From JACKAQ01 sp965227145 (lineage in GTDB: Bacteria; Calditrichota; Calditrichia; RBG-13-44-9; J075), in assembly GCA_965227145.1 (NCBI GenBank), contig OZ245730.1:5766001-5830000 (forward strand): a stretch of 64,000 nucleotides of DNA. The letters are read 5' to 3'. A model generated the notes under the pieces. It saw only the letters and a list, made by a program, of their open reading frames with translations, did no database searches and had not been told where the DNA came from. Below, one piece after another: positions 1 through 9,430 of the stretch. Position 1 is the stretch's first letter; every line of letters starts with the position of its first letter. The translations under genes and the position numbers were made by a program.

Positions 1-285
1 CACGGTCAGCGAGTCGAACAGCGCGCCATCCTGAAACACAATCCCGAATCGCCGGCGGATGCGCAGCAAATCTTTTTCGCGCATGTGGGTGATGTCCTGC
101 CCGTCGATCAGCACCTGCCCCTGATCGGGACGCAACAAGCCCATCACCAGTTTGAGGATGGTGCTTTTGCCGCTGCCGCTGCCGCCAACGAGCAGCAACA
201 ACTCGCCTTCTTTCACGAAAAAGCTGAGTTGATCGAGTACTTTTCGATCACTTAAATATAGCGTAACATCTTTAAATTCAATCAT
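1..285 (-). CDS. mlaF: MlaF-type ABC transporter ATP-binding protein (partial, runs off the left edge)
   Basis: Only the first 95 codons are present; the gene continues beyond base 1. The translation starts MIEFKDVTLYLSDRKVLDQL and shows a Walker A loop (GGSGSGKST, about residues 34-42) and a Q-loop (VFQDGALFDSLTV) near the edge. The 'GALFDSLTV' wording after the Q-loop is typical of the ATPase of phospholipid/organic-solvent-tolerance transporters. The ATG lies 6 bases after the stop of the MlaE permease gene, so the two form an operon. The role inferred is powering lipid transfer between inner and outer membrane. The Walker B and signature motifs lie outside the window and cannot be checked. 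Confidence 0.85.
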   Translation of the reverse strand, partial: MIEFKDVTLYLSDRKVLDQLSFFVKEGELLLLVGGSGSGKSTILKLVMGLLRPDQGQVLIDGQDITHMREKDLLRIRRRFGIVFQDGALFDSLTV

Positions 286-291
286 TTGTCA

Positions 292-1062
292 TCAATAAAA
301 GCTTAATATGGTTTTGGTAAGAATAAAATCTAGCAACAGAACAGAAATTGAGGTGAGCATTACCGTTAGCGTTGCGGCTTTGCCCAGCCCGACCGTTCCG
401 CCGGAAACATGATACCCAAAATAACACCCGACCAATCCGATAAATAAGCCGTAAAACGGCGGTTTGATAGCGCCGATAACCAAATCTTTCATCAGCAATC
501 CGGATTGGATAGAAATCCAGAAAAATTCCGAATCGATGCCCATCCACATAACTGCGGCAAACCAGCCTGCGATAATGCCGCAAACATCGGCAATGATGGT
601 GATGGGAAGCATGAGCAGCAGCGAAGCGTAAACGCGCGGAACAACCAGCCGGTGGATCGGATCGATACCGAAAGCGCGCAGCGCTTCAATTTGTTCGGAC
701 AGTCGCATGTTGCCGAGCTCCGAAACGAGTTTTGCGCCGCTGCGTCCCGCTAACATCAGCCCGGTGATGGTTGGGCCGATTTCGCGGATCACTGTAATCG
801 AAACCATTCGCCCCAGCATCAGTTTTGCGCCGAACAGCTCCAGTTTTTTGCCCCATTCCAGCGTGAGCACCATTCCGATACTCATCGATGCAATCAACAC
901 CAGCGGCAACGCCTGAATGCCCATAATGTGGATTTGCTCCATTGTATCCTGGCGATGACGCCAGATATAACGGAATCCGGACAATACTTTGGAAGAAAAT
1001 TTGGAAAAATCCCAGACGCCCCGGGCGATGGTTGTAATTTTTGGCGGCAATTTTATGGTCAA
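292..1062 (-). CDS. mlaE: MlaE-family lipid ABC transporter permease
   Basis: Integral inner-membrane permease of the MlaE/YrbE family, 256 residues with the start chosen here, the usual family length. Several hydrophobic segments and the conserved run REIGPTITGLMLAGRSGA are visible. The open frame extends 46 codons further upstream, but that part covers a palindrome and a predicted promoter. The start is therefore placed at a TTG at 1062, which has a GGAG Shine-Dalgarno 5 bases before it. The downstream gene is the matching ATPase. The substrate-binding MlaD gene would be expected further downstream, outside the window. Confidence 0.86.
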   Translation of the reverse strand: MTIKLPPKITTIARGVWDFSKFSSKVLSGFRYIWRHRQDTMEQIHIMGIQALPLVLIASMSIGMVLTLEWGKKLELFGAKLMLGRMVSITVIREIGPTITGLMLAGRSGAKLVSELGNMRLSEQIEALRAFGIDPIHRLVVPRVYASLLLMLPITIIADVCGIIAGWFAAVMWMGIDSEFFWISIQSGLLMKDLVIGAIKPPFYGLFIGLVGCYFGYHVSGGTVGLGKAATLTVMLTSISVLLLDFILTKTILSFY

Positions 1063-1108
1063 AGTGACTCCAGGAAACTCAGTGGTTGTTATCCCGTTTC
1101 GGATATCA

Positions 1109-1144
1109 AAGATAGCAGTGAAATAGTATTGCTGCAATACTATT
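1109..1144 (-). promoter_or_regulatory. Predicted mlaE promoter with overlapping 23-bp palindromic operator
   Basis: On the minus strand a -35-like TTGCAG (1137-1132) and a -10-like TATCTT (1114-1109) are 17 bases apart and would start transcription about 40 bases before the TTG start of mlaE. The -35 sits in the centre of an inverted repeat at 1122-1144: 11-bp arms (AATAGTATTGC and its complement) around a single base. A repressor dimer bound there would block the promoter. The palindrome is seen directly; promoter activity and the regulator are inference. Confidence 0.5.
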
Positions 1145-1175
1145 GATGATATTGCGCAGCTTTGGTTACGAGCAC

Positions 1176-1198
1176 GACGATTAATTGTCGCAATCGTC
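1176..1198. repeat. Short inverted repeat upstream of mlaE
   Basis: GACGATT at 1176-1182 and its complement AATCGTC at 1192-1198 are separated by 9 bases. It lies between the terminator at 1242-1274 and the mlaE promoter, and could be a second regulator site or chance. Confidence 0.3.
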
Positions 1199-1241
1199 AA
1201 AATTTACGAAAGGATACCCAAAAAGATGTCACTTTTTTCAC

Positions 1242-1274
1242 AAAAAAAACGGGCAGTGGTATTTGCCCGTTTTT
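1242..1274 (-). terminator. Intrinsic terminator of the kinase operon
   Basis: On the minus strand a stem AAAACGGGCA with its complement around a short loop is followed by a run of eight T. It sits just downstream of the kinase stop at 1298 and separates that operon from mlaE. The A-rich other side could also let it work on the plus strand. Confidence 0.8.
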
Positions 1275-1297
1275 GTGTTGCTAAACTGTTGTTTTTA

Positions 1298-3016
1298 TTA
1301 ATTATTCGATTGGATGGCTTCGGAAAAACGGCGAACCAGTTCCGGATAACGCGCCATGGTTTCGTTCATTTCCTCGATCTGGAAGCTGCTGGCGTAGCCG
1401 GCAACCTGTTCACCCCAGATTTGTAATGGTTCGATGCGTAGCTCAGTACCAATTTTCTGGATCACTTCGCCGAACCGTTGGATATCGGTGGTAATCATCG
1501 TTTCGAAAGTGGATTCCCACTTTTTCATGATGGGATTTTCCAGCTTGTCCAGCAGCACCTGCAAGCGTTTTCGGTCGTGCGGTTGAATTTGCGCGGAGAA
1601 GAAGCGATCACCCCAATTATCCGTTTGCGCCGGTTTTTGCGCCGGCTGCGTTTCGGGTTCCACCGGTGATGAGGGTTGATTTTTGGCGACGAGCACTTCC
1701 GGCAAAGTAACGGTAAATCGCGAGCCAACGCCCTCTTTACTGGATACGCTGATCTGCCCCTTCATCGCCGTAACCAGCCGTTTAGCGATGGTTAAGCCAA
1801 GACCCACGCCTTCGTGGCTGCGTGCATCGCTGTAGGTTTGCTGTGTAAACGCTTCGAAAATGCGGGTGAGATGATCTTTGGGAATGCCCAATCCGGTATC
1901 TTCAACGCTAATGGAAATGGAAACGGATTTCGGGCGTTTTTCGTCAATTGTGCAACGCGTTGTCAATTTGATGCTGCCGGTTTTGGTAAATTTGACGGCG
2001 TTCCCCACCAGATTCACCAAAATTTGCCGCAATCTGCGGCTGTCCAGCATCAGGTTGTCGGGTGTTTTTTCATCAAAAATATGGCTGAAACCCAGCTGCT
2101 TTTGGCTGGCAACCGGACGATACATTTCCTCGATGCCGTTCATGATTCGTTTTAACGATGCGGCTTCGTATTCGATTTCCAGCTGCCCGTTTTCCATTTT
2201 GGAGATGTCCAGAATATCGTTCAGCAATGTGATCAGCGATTGTCCGCTGGATTTGATCGCGGCGACATATTCCGCCGGTTTGCCATTGCTGAAATGTGGC
2301 TTTAGCAAATCCGAAAAACCTAAAATCGCGTTGAGCGGCGTGCGCAATTCGTGCCCCATCACGCTCAAAAATTCGCTGCGAACCTTTTGGGCGGCAGCAG
2401 CGGCAGCGGCTTTTTCGGTTTCTTTTTGGGCTTGCTTTGTTTTTTCGAGGGCGATTTTCAGTTCGCGGGTGCGCTTTTCAACTTTGGTATCCAGATTTTG
2501 GATGAGGTCGCGCAGTTCGTTTTGCAGTTCCCATTTTGTGGTCATCGATATCGCCATTTGCTGAATGGCGATGCGGTTGAACGGCTTTTGCAGGAACATC
2601 AATTTATCGGTTTTCCCGTAAATTTTGATGATGTTATCCCAGCTGTAATCCGAATAAGCGGAGCAAATGATGATTTCGGTATTCGGGTATTTTTCCCAAA
2701 TTTTTTGGACGGCCACAATCCCGTCCATTCCCGGCGGCATCCGCACATCCATAAAAAGCAGGGCATAGGGATCGTTTTCGGCATTTGCCGCAGCTACTTT
2801 TTTGATGGCTTCTTCGCCGCTGTATGCGTGTTCAATGGTATAGCTGACAATCGGGTTCATGTCACTTTTGGAATCATTTTCGCCATTGCCAAACAGTTCG
2901 GAATCCAGGTCGTCCAGCTCCTGGTTGCCAATCTGGTTTTGCCCCAAAATAGACTCGATATCTTCGTGAATCGCGGAGTTATCATCTGTAATCAGTATGC
3001 GATACGAGCTTGACAT
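1298..3016 (-). CDS. Soluble hybrid protein: N-terminal receiver domain plus histidine kinase
   Basis: 572 residues, no membrane segment. Order: receiver domain (about 1-150; acidic pair D11-D12, phospho-acceptor D90 in LLFMDVRMPPG, K144), helical linker with an alanine run (160-212), HisKA with H222 in GHELRTPLNA, HATPase with N and G boxes (about 325-440), then a C-terminal helical region of about 110 residues of unknown role. The receiver carries an acidic insertion (about residues 28-52) after its first helix, which is unusual. Start supported by GAGGG three bases before the ATG. Last gene of a three-kinase run, so it may accept phosphate from an upstream kinase; the output is not visible. 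Confidence 0.85.
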   Translation of the reverse strand: MSSSYRILITDDNSAIHEDIESILGQNQIGNQELDDLDSELFGNGENDSKSDMNPIVSYTIEHAYSGEEAIKKVAAANAENDPYALLFMDVRMPPGMDGIVAVQKIWEKYPNTEIIICSAYSDYSWDNIIKIYGKTDKLMFLQKPFNRIAIQQMAISMTTKWELQNELRDLIQNLDTKVEKRTRELKIALEKTKQAQKETEKAAAAAAAQKVRSEFLSVMGHELRTPLNAILGFSDLLKPHFSNGKPAEYVAAIKSSGQSLITLLNDILDISKMENGQLEIEYEAASLKRIMNGIEEMYRPVASQKQLGFSHIFDEKTPDNLMLDSRRLRQILVNLVGNAVKFTKTGSIKLTTRCTIDEKRPKSVSISISVEDTGLGIPKDHLTRIFEAFTQQTYSDARSHEGVGLGLTIAKRLVTAMKGQISVSSKEGVGSRFTVTLPEVLVAKNQPSSPVEPETQPAQKPAQTDNWGDRFFSAQIQPHDRKRLQVLLDKLENPIMKKWESTFETMITTDIQRFGEVIQKIGTELRIEPLQIWGEQVAGYASSFQIEEMNETMARYPELVRRFSEAIQSNN

Positions 3017-3093
3017 GATCCCTCAATATATCCTGTTGTTTTGTGAATACTTCTTTTAACTGCTTGTTTTTATGAAACTTGTCAGTTTTTGAT

Positions 3094-5175
3094 TTATACT
3101 TCTTCGTCGATTATTTCCGGTGTTTCCTGTGCCTGTTTGGCAGCCAGCGGAAACTGCAAAACAAAGGTGGAGCCTTTGCCCAATCCTTCGCTTTCCACCC
3201 ACATTCTGCCGCCCATTTCGGTAATATAATTGGCGCAACTGTGCAGCCCAAAACCGTGTCCGGTGGCTTTGGTGGTGAATCCGTGGTTGAAAATGCGTTC
3301 CACATTTTCCGGCTCAATGCCGCATCCGGTGTCGCTGAAGCGCAACACCATATGTTCATTTTCGCGGTTCAGGCGAATTTTAATTTGCTTTTCATCCATC
3401 GGTGTGTCTTTCATCGCATCCTTCGCGTTGCGGAACAGATTCACGATGATGTGAATCAGTTTGGTGCGTTGAAGCGGCACTTCCGGGATATCATCTTCGT
3501 ATTCTTCGATCAGCTCGATGTGGTGGCGATCGGTAGTATCGCCCTGCAAACGCAGCGCATCGTCGATTACTTGCGGCAGATACAGATTTTCCGAAAGCAT
3601 GCTGCCGGTTGCGTAACTTTGTTGCGCGGCAATCACTTCGTTGATGATGTTCACTTTATCCTGCAGCCGGTGCAAATTGCTGAAAATAACATCCTGCTCG
3701 CTTTTGATCTGATCTTCCAGCATCATGTAATATTGGATCAATTTTTTGCCTTTGAGATCGTTCGTGATAAAATGTGCCAGATTTTCCATATTTTCACGAA
3801 GCATATCGTTGGCTTTGTAAAGCCCGGCCATTCGCGAGTTACTCATCGTTTGCTCAATCACCGAAACGGAAGTGGTAACGCTGGTCAGCACATTTCCCAC
3901 ATTATGCAGCACGCTTGCGGCAACATCGGCCATCCCTGCGCGGCGGGCGGCTTCGTTCAATTCCTGGTTCAAACGTATTTTTTCGGCTTCGTCCTCTTTG
4001 CGGCGGGTGATATCCAGCCCGAGCACGGCAACGCCCATTACCTCGTTGTATGCGGTAATCGGGTTGAACAAATATTCGATAAAACGGGTTTTGCCGTCAG
4101 CTTCTTCTTTTGTAATAATTTGGGTGAATCGTTCGTTGGCCAGCGCCCGGTCATATAATTTTTTCCACTGTTTGCGATACGCAGGACCCTGCCGGTCATC
4201 CAGCGCATTGTCACCCATTCCGATGTACGCGCCGCGTTTTTCCGCTGACCATTGGAAGGGTTTGTTGCAGATCAAAATTTCGTACTGCCGGTCGATCGAC
4301 CAAATTTCACCGGAAAAATTGTCCAGAATTGCCATCAACCGGGCTTCCTGCCGGCGCATGGTTTCGTAGGTTTTTTCCTGTTTCTGGTTCACTTCCTCCA
4401 GTCGGGTTTTTTGCTCAAGAATTTCCTCGTTTTGGGTTTGCAGCCGCTGGTTTACGCTTTCCATCGTGCTGTTGATGCGCTGGATATTGTAAACCATCCG
4501 GTTAAATGATTTGGCGAGATATCCCAATTCATCATCCGAAGTAATATTCACACGATGGTTAAAATCGCCTTTGGAAATGGCATTGACCACCTGAACCATT
4601 TTGCTCAGCGGCTGCGTAAAAATGGTACTCAACCCACCGACAAACAGAATGCTGATCACAAAAATGCCCAACGCTACAAACGCAATCAACTGACTGGTGG
4701 CTTTGGTGTTTGCCTGCAGTGCCACCAGCGAAAATCCCATAAACATGGTGCCGACATTCTGGTTACGATAAACCACCGGCAGCCGGAGTTTGTAAACGCC
4801 CTCATCCAGCGAAATATTTTTCTGTTCGATGATCGTATTGTAATGTGCTTTTTCGGCCTGCTCCAGATTGTAGGTTGCCACAACATCATCGCGTTCGTTA
4901 TGCATGACAATGTATAATAAATCCGGATTTTGCTTTACCCCGTCAAAAGAATTTTCTACCGTCTGAAAATCTTTTTTGGCGAAAGGTTTTCCAATATAGG
5001 ACGCTGTAACTTCGGCAATACTGTGCGTTCGGGCTTTGAGTAGTTGAAGGGCCTGCTGTTCCAGTTTGTATGGAAAAAAGATGTAAATAAACACAGAAAT
5101 TACCCCGATCACCAGACTGAACGAGACGATCAGCCGGGTTTTGATTGAGTACAGCCATGGGGTTTTTTGTGCCAT
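3094..5175 (-). CDS. Membrane sensor histidine kinase (periplasmic sensor, HAMP, PAS, HATPase)
   Basis: 693 residues. A first membrane helix (about 17-36), an extracytoplasmic region of about 125 residues, a second helix (161-185), HAMP (185-238), coiled coil, PAS (about 275-392) and a C-terminal HATPase domain. The phospho-acceptor region reads VAASVLHNVGNVLTSVTTSV (H424), the atypical H-box class with HNxGN instead of HExRNP. The ATPase boxes are clear: NLFRNAKDAM, DTGCGI and GHGFGLHSC. A good Shine-Dalgarno (AAGGA) precedes the ATG. It lies 77 bases before the receiver-kinase and 145 bases after the hybrid kinase, all on one strand. The signal sensed is unknown. Confidence 0.87.
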   Translation of the reverse strand: MAQKTPWLYSIKTRLIVSFSLVIGVISVFIYIFFPYKLEQQALQLLKARTHSIAEVTASYIGKPFAKKDFQTVENSFDGVKQNPDLLYIVMHNERDDVVATYNLEQAEKAHYNTIIEQKNISLDEGVYKLRLPVVYRNQNVGTMFMGFSLVALQANTKATSQLIAFVALGIFVISILFVGGLSTIFTQPLSKMVQVVNAISKGDFNHRVNITSDDELGYLAKSFNRMVYNIQRINSTMESVNQRLQTQNEEILEQKTRLEEVNQKQEKTYETMRRQEARLMAILDNFSGEIWSIDRQYEILICNKPFQWSAEKRGAYIGMGDNALDDRQGPAYRKQWKKLYDRALANERFTQIITKEEADGKTRFIEYLFNPITAYNEVMGVAVLGLDITRRKEDEAEKIRLNQELNEAARRAGMADVAASVLHNVGNVLTSVTTSVSVIEQTMSNSRMAGLYKANDMLRENMENLAHFITNDLKGKKLIQYYMMLEDQIKSEQDVIFSNLHRLQDKVNIINEVIAAQQSYATGSMLSENLYLPQVIDDALRLQGDTTDRHHIELIEEYEDDIPEVPLQRTKLIHIIVNLFRNAKDAMKDTPMDEKQIKIRLNRENEHMVLRFSDTGCGIEPENVERIFNHGFTTKATGHGFGLHSCANYITEMGGRMWVESEGLGKGSTFVLQFPLAAKQAQETPEIIDEEV

Positions 5176-5320
5176 TCCACTTCCTTGTCACTAATTTTTT
5201 TTCATGCACATTCCAGTGTGCAATGAAATTATCGGTTAAATTGCGGATTCGTTTAGAGGCGTATGATTTTTAGAGCACAACCCGGCTGCGAGATTGGAAA
5301 CGCAAATGCGGTTCAGAAAT

Positions 5321-7516
5321 TCAAGCTTTGACCGAAAGAATAGTTGAGATTTGCTGATACAATGTTTCCGGTTTGAACGGTTTGGAAATGTATCCGTTAA
5401 AACCGGCATCTTTCACGCGTTGCTGAACATCGTTGAGCACTTCTGCGGAAAGCGCGAGAATCGGGATGTTCGATTTTTCCGGCGAATCCATTTTGCGAAT
5501 GACCCGAGTGGCTTCGAAACCATCCATTTCGGGCATTTGTAAATCCATTAAAATCAAATGGTAATCTCTGGATTTTAGCTTTTCCAGCGCCAGCAATCCG
5601 TTTTCCGCCACATCCACGGCCAATCCCCATTTTTGCAGAATGCGCGACGCAATTTTTACGTTGATCCGGTTGTCATCCACCACCAGAATATTGCTGCTTT
5701 GGCTGAACGGCTGCAGCGGCGCAGAGATTGTTTCCTTTGGTGCCGGTGCCTGCGGCGGTTGTGCGGTTGCTTTGTTGAAGGTCAGGCTGAACGAAAAAAC
5801 AGAGCCGGAGCCGGGTTTGCTGAACACGTGGATCTGGCTGCCATGAAGTTCGATCAACCGCCGGGTGATTGACAGCCCCAATCCGGTGCCGCCGTATTTC
5901 CGGGTTGTGCTGCTTTCTGCCTGGGTGAATTTTTCGAAAATGAGGTGCTGTTTTTCGCGCGGAATGCCAATGCCCGTATCTTTCACGGAAAAATGGATGT
6001 CCACATCGTTTTCGTTTTCACTAACGCGAATCAACTGTATTTCCACCCTGCCCCGATGGGTAAATTTGATGCCGTTGCTGATCAAGTTTGTCAAAATCTG
6101 GTTGAGCCGGGTTGGGTCGCCCAAAACGGATTCTGGAATCCGTTGATCGATTTCCAGTTCCAGCGCAATGCCCTTTTCATCTGCCCTGCCCGACAACGTT
6201 TCCCGAATGTTGCTGATCAAATCCCGCAGATCGAACGGTTGCGATTCCAGTTCAATTTTTTCTGCCTCAATTTTGCTGAAATCGAGCACATCGTTGATCA
6301 GGGAGAGCAGGCTTTCGGTGGAAAATTTCAAAATTTGCAGATTATCCAATTGCTCCGGGCGCGGATTTTCTTCCAGCAACAAATTACTGATACCGATGAT
6401 CGCGTTCATCGGTGTGCGGATTTCGTGGGACATGGTCGACAAAAATTCGCTTTTCATCTGCGCAGCAATTAATGCCATTTCTTTTGATCTTCGCAGCTCA
6501 TCTTCAACCCGTTTCTGAATAGTGATATCTTGCAGAATACCGTGTAATGCATAAGGTTCTCCCGTTTCCGAAACCAACGGTCGCCCAAATGTTTGAATAA
6601 TAATTTCCTTACCGGTTCCGGTAGTTGCCCGCAGTTGAATCTCAAAATCGGACACGGTTGCGATAGCATTTTTCAGCACCGCTTTGTATCGTTCAACATC
6701 ATCCGGGTGCAGCAGTTGCATCACTTTCCGGGCAGTCATTTCTTCCGATGGATCGCGTTGAAAAATGTGATACAATGCCTCCGACCAGCTGATTTTTTTG
6801 GAGAGAATATCAAATTCCCAATTGCCCATTTTACCGATGAGTTGCGCATCCCGCAGGCGTTTTTCCTGGGCTTCCAGCGCCTGTTGTTTTTGGGCGAGCA
6901 GTTGGTTTTGCCGGGTAACGATTTCGCGTTCCTGTTCGTAATTCCGTTTCAGCGTATAAATAACCGCGCTGATTGCCAGAATGCAAATAATCACGGAAAC
7001 CAGAAAATCGAAAAACCGCGATGTTTCATTAATATAAGGAATGACCAAACCGGGATAATTGTATTCAATATACGCCAACAACATAATAAAAAGCAGTGTT
7101 GCAATTTCAACGATTCGCCGGTTTTTTGTTGGAAAAACAATCGTAACGATAGAGATAAACAATATAAAGTTTGGTGCATTGGCACTCGCTAAACCGGCAT
7201 TTGCGAACCAGACAACCGAAATGGTAAAAACGCCCAAAACCAAAAACATGACGCGGGAAATATTGAAATGTTGATATTTTCTGGAAAATCCATAAGTGAG
7301 TATCAGCAGAAAAAGTATCACACCGAGCAGAACATTTTGAATAAAAGGTAAGCCAAGTATTGTGTTTGAAACTATCGCAATGCCAATTGCAGCAACACAA
7401 ACGAGCAGCGTGCCGTTAAGAATCCGGTGTTCCAGCGACACAAAATCAGGATCGCCAATAAACAGTTTGGAAAAATGAATTTTATTTAGACGGTATTTTT
7501 CTTTCATCTCGCACAT
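5321..7516 (-). CDS. Six-helix membrane hybrid histidine kinase with PAS and C-terminal receiver
   Basis: 731 residues. About six predicted membrane helices in residues 35-190 with very short loops, so the sensor is the membrane bundle itself (MASE-like). A coiled coil and a PAS domain (about 222-335) follow, then HisKA with H364 (SHEIRTPMNA), HATPase (EKFTQAESSTTRKYGGTGLGL) and a C-terminal receiver (about 605-725; ILVVDDN, phospho-Asp in LILMDLQMPEMDG). Two in-frame ATGs compete, at 7516 and three codons later. First of three consecutive kinase genes. Its own receiver suggests an internal phosphorelay that may feed the neighbouring proteins; that link is inference. Confidence 0.87.
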   Translation of the reverse strand: MCEMKEKYRLNKIHFSKLFIGDPDFVSLEHRILNGTLLVCVAAIGIAIVSNTILGLPFIQNVLLGVILFLLILTYGFSRKYQHFNISRVMFLVLGVFTISVVWFANAGLASANAPNFILFISIVTIVFPTKNRRIVEIATLLFIMLLAYIEYNYPGLVIPYINETSRFFDFLVSVIICILAISAVIYTLKRNYEQEREIVTRQNQLLAQKQQALEAQEKRLRDAQLIGKMGNWEFDILSKKISWSEALYHIFQRDPSEEMTARKVMQLLHPDDVERYKAVLKNAIATVSDFEIQLRATTGTGKEIIIQTFGRPLVSETGEPYALHGILQDITIQKRVEDELRRSKEMALIAAQMKSEFLSTMSHEIRTPMNAIIGISNLLLEENPRPEQLDNLQILKFSTESLLSLINDVLDFSKIEAEKIELESQPFDLRDLISNIRETLSGRADEKGIALELEIDQRIPESVLGDPTRLNQILTNLISNGIKFTHRGRVEIQLIRVSENENDVDIHFSVKDTGIGIPREKQHLIFEKFTQAESSTTRKYGGTGLGLSITRRLIELHGSQIHVFSKPGSGSVFSFSLTFNKATAQPPQAPAPKETISAPLQPFSQSSNILVVDDNRINVKIASRILQKWGLAVDVAENGLLALEKLKSRDYHLILMDLQMPEMDGFEATRVIRKMDSPEKSNIPILALSAEVLNDVQQRVKDAGFNGYISKPFKPETLYQQISTILSVKA

Positions 7517-7630
7517 CGTTTTTTGAACTATCGTTGAACAAGAATAATTATCGAACCAAACATGCGATGGTAAAGCGGAGAAATGGTTTTTTGGCGGGAA
7601 ATAAATATTCGTGCAAACAGCGGGCGGTAA

Positions 7631-9361
7631 TTATTCGCGGGCCTGACGGTGCCAGATACCGGCGCAAATCATCACCAAAACCAACAAAATGAGCAATATC
7701 AGCGATGCGCCATCGGGCAGTGAAAACGCTTTTAGCGCCGCATTTGCGAAACCGGTAACGCCTTCGCCGCCCATCAATCCTGCGGCAATCAGCAATCCGG
7801 CGGGATACAGCATCGGGCGATTGTTATCGATCCATAAGCGAACGGCAGCGCCGAGTGCAATGGGCAGCGCAAAACCCATCCCCAAAAATAAACCGATACC
7901 AAAAGGCATTATCAACACTTTGTTTTTTAACGATTTGGGGAGAAAAGAATTCGCAATTTCCAGCGCCAAAGCAGCGGCAAAACCGCCCCAAAATGCCGCC
8001 GGATAGGCAAAACCGGAAATGCTGCCGGCGACCAGTTGCGCCTGCGGTGCGGGCATCGCCAGCGTAAAAAGCTCATCCGCAAAACCCTGCCGGATAATTT
8101 CCAGAACAAACGGCGCGGCGATTCCGGCAACCACTGCGGTTATCAAATCTACTTTTACGATATCCGTAAATTTTGTGCCGACAATCGCTGCGGATTTGAA
8201 ATCGTGTCCCGCATCGCCGGCGATGGCGCATGCGACGCTCACAAAAATCACAATCATAAATGCGGCGAATGCGCTCAAATCCAGCGCCAGCCAGTCGTAA
8301 ACAACGGCGGTAATCAGCCCCACAAAAATGCCGAACTGTTCCAGCGGATCAATATTGGTTTCGCCGGTCATTCGTGCGGCAACCGTCACCATCACCCAAA
8401 CGCCCAGCACCGCGATGGTTGCGGCGAGCAACGGCACACCGGCCGCCATCATCCCGAACAGCCCCAAAACAGAAGCGATCGGGTAAAATTTGATCCAGCC
8501 TTTCATCGATGTGAACATCGGTAAAAAAATATCGCGCAACCGCGGAAGCACATAGCTGAAAAAAAAGCCGATGCCGGAGCCGAGCAGCAGCCCCATTCCC
8601 AGATTTTGGGTGAATTGCTGCGCGTCCGGGAATGCCCAACCGCCGGCGACCAACAGCGGAATCAGCAGCAGCCAACCGGCAATGGCCCCGCCAAGCCAGG
8701 AAAAGCTGGCTTTCGGTCCCAAAATGAAACCGCCGCCAACAGCCAGCGGCAACGGCAGCAACGTGAGAAAAATACCATAAGTTGTCAATTGGCTGAACGT
8801 AAATCCTGCCGGAAAATATTGGTCGCGCAGCAGTGCGAAAACACCCGCAGCAGCACCCCAAAAAACGATCAGCGCCAGCATTTTTCCGCCGGTTTTGCCG
8901 AGTTTCAACAATTCCGCACCGGCGGTTCCGGCAGGATATGGCAGTTGCTCCCGGTCGATGAACGTCTGTTTCAGCGGCACGGAAAGCAGCACGCCCAACA
9001 CACCGGCCAACGCTGTCAGCACGCCCAGCAACCAGGGATTTGGCCAGGGAATATCAGCGTTTTGGGTTTGGTTCAAAAATAAAATTCCCGGCGCGGTAAA
9101 CGCGATGCCCGCCGCAACCAATCCGCCGATGCTGGCACCTGCCTGCGCCACATTCACTTCGTGAATATTCACCGATTTACCACGGCTCAACAGTTTGATA
9201 ATACTGCCGGAAACAATCACCGCAAAAACAATCGGCCAGGGCTGCGCACCAATTTTGATGGCAATATACGTTGAGCTCGCCAACAGCAGCAATGCCAGCA
9301 GAACAGCGATGACAACTGCGCGAAGGGTGAAACCCGGATTTTCAGAGTGGTTATGATTCAA
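7631..9361 (-). CDS. OPT-family oligopeptide/metal-chelate transporter
   Basis: 576 residues, almost entirely hydrophobic, about 14 membrane helices. The N-terminal helix pattern (SSTYIAIKIGAQPWPIVFAV), the GGLVAAGIAFTAPGILFL segment and the GDAGHDFKSAAIVG loop are characteristic of bacterial OPT-family secondary transporters, which move oligopeptides or metal-siderophore complexes using proton symport. The substrate cannot be told. The only usable start near the 5' end is a TTG at 9361 without a clear Shine-Dalgarno, so the first residues are uncertain. It lies 70 bases after serA with a strong terminator between them. Confidence 0.83.
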   Translation of the reverse strand: MNHNHSENPGFTLRAVVIAVLLALLLLASSTYIAIKIGAQPWPIVFAVIVSGSIIKLLSRGKSVNIHEVNVAQAGASIGGLVAAGIAFTAPGILFLNQTQNADIPWPNPWLLGVLTALAGVLGVLLSVPLKQTFIDREQLPYPAGTAGAELLKLGKTGGKMLALIVFWGAAAGVFALLRDQYFPAGFTFSQLTTYGIFLTLLPLPLAVGGGFILGPKASFSWLGGAIAGWLLLIPLLVAGGWAFPDAQQFTQNLGMGLLLGSGIGFFFSYVLPRLRDIFLPMFTSMKGWIKFYPIASVLGLFGMMAAGVPLLAATIAVLGVWVMVTVAARMTGETNIDPLEQFGIFVGLITAVVYDWLALDLSAFAAFMIVIFVSVACAIAGDAGHDFKSAAIVGTKFTDIVKVDLITAVVAGIAAPFVLEIIRQGFADELFTLAMPAPQAQLVAGSISGFAYPAAFWGGFAAALALEIANSFLPKSLKNKVLIMPFGIGLFLGMGFALPIALGAAVRLWIDNNRPMLYPAGLLIAAGLMGGEGVTGFANAALKAFSLPDGASLILLILLVLVMICAGIWHRQARE

Positions 9362-9388
9362 ATTGGAAGTGGTTGTTATTTATGGTTT

Positions 9389-9420
9389 TAAAAAGGGCGC
9401 GACATCTGCCGCGCCCTAAA
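9389..9420 (-). terminator. Intrinsic terminator after serA
   Basis: On the minus strand AGGGCGCG, an 8-base loop and CGCGCCCT are followed by five T. It ends serA transcription just 28 bases before the OPT gene starts. Confidence 0.85.
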
Positions 9421-9430
9421 ATTTGGGGGG

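Noticed and set aside
1063..1200. N-terminal extension of MlaE
   Set aside because: Reads through a palindrome and promoter; the TTG start with GGAG gives the family length.
3079..4158. 359-codon open frame on the plus strand
   Set aside because: Antisense shadow of the membrane kinase; low-complexity translation rich in F and H.
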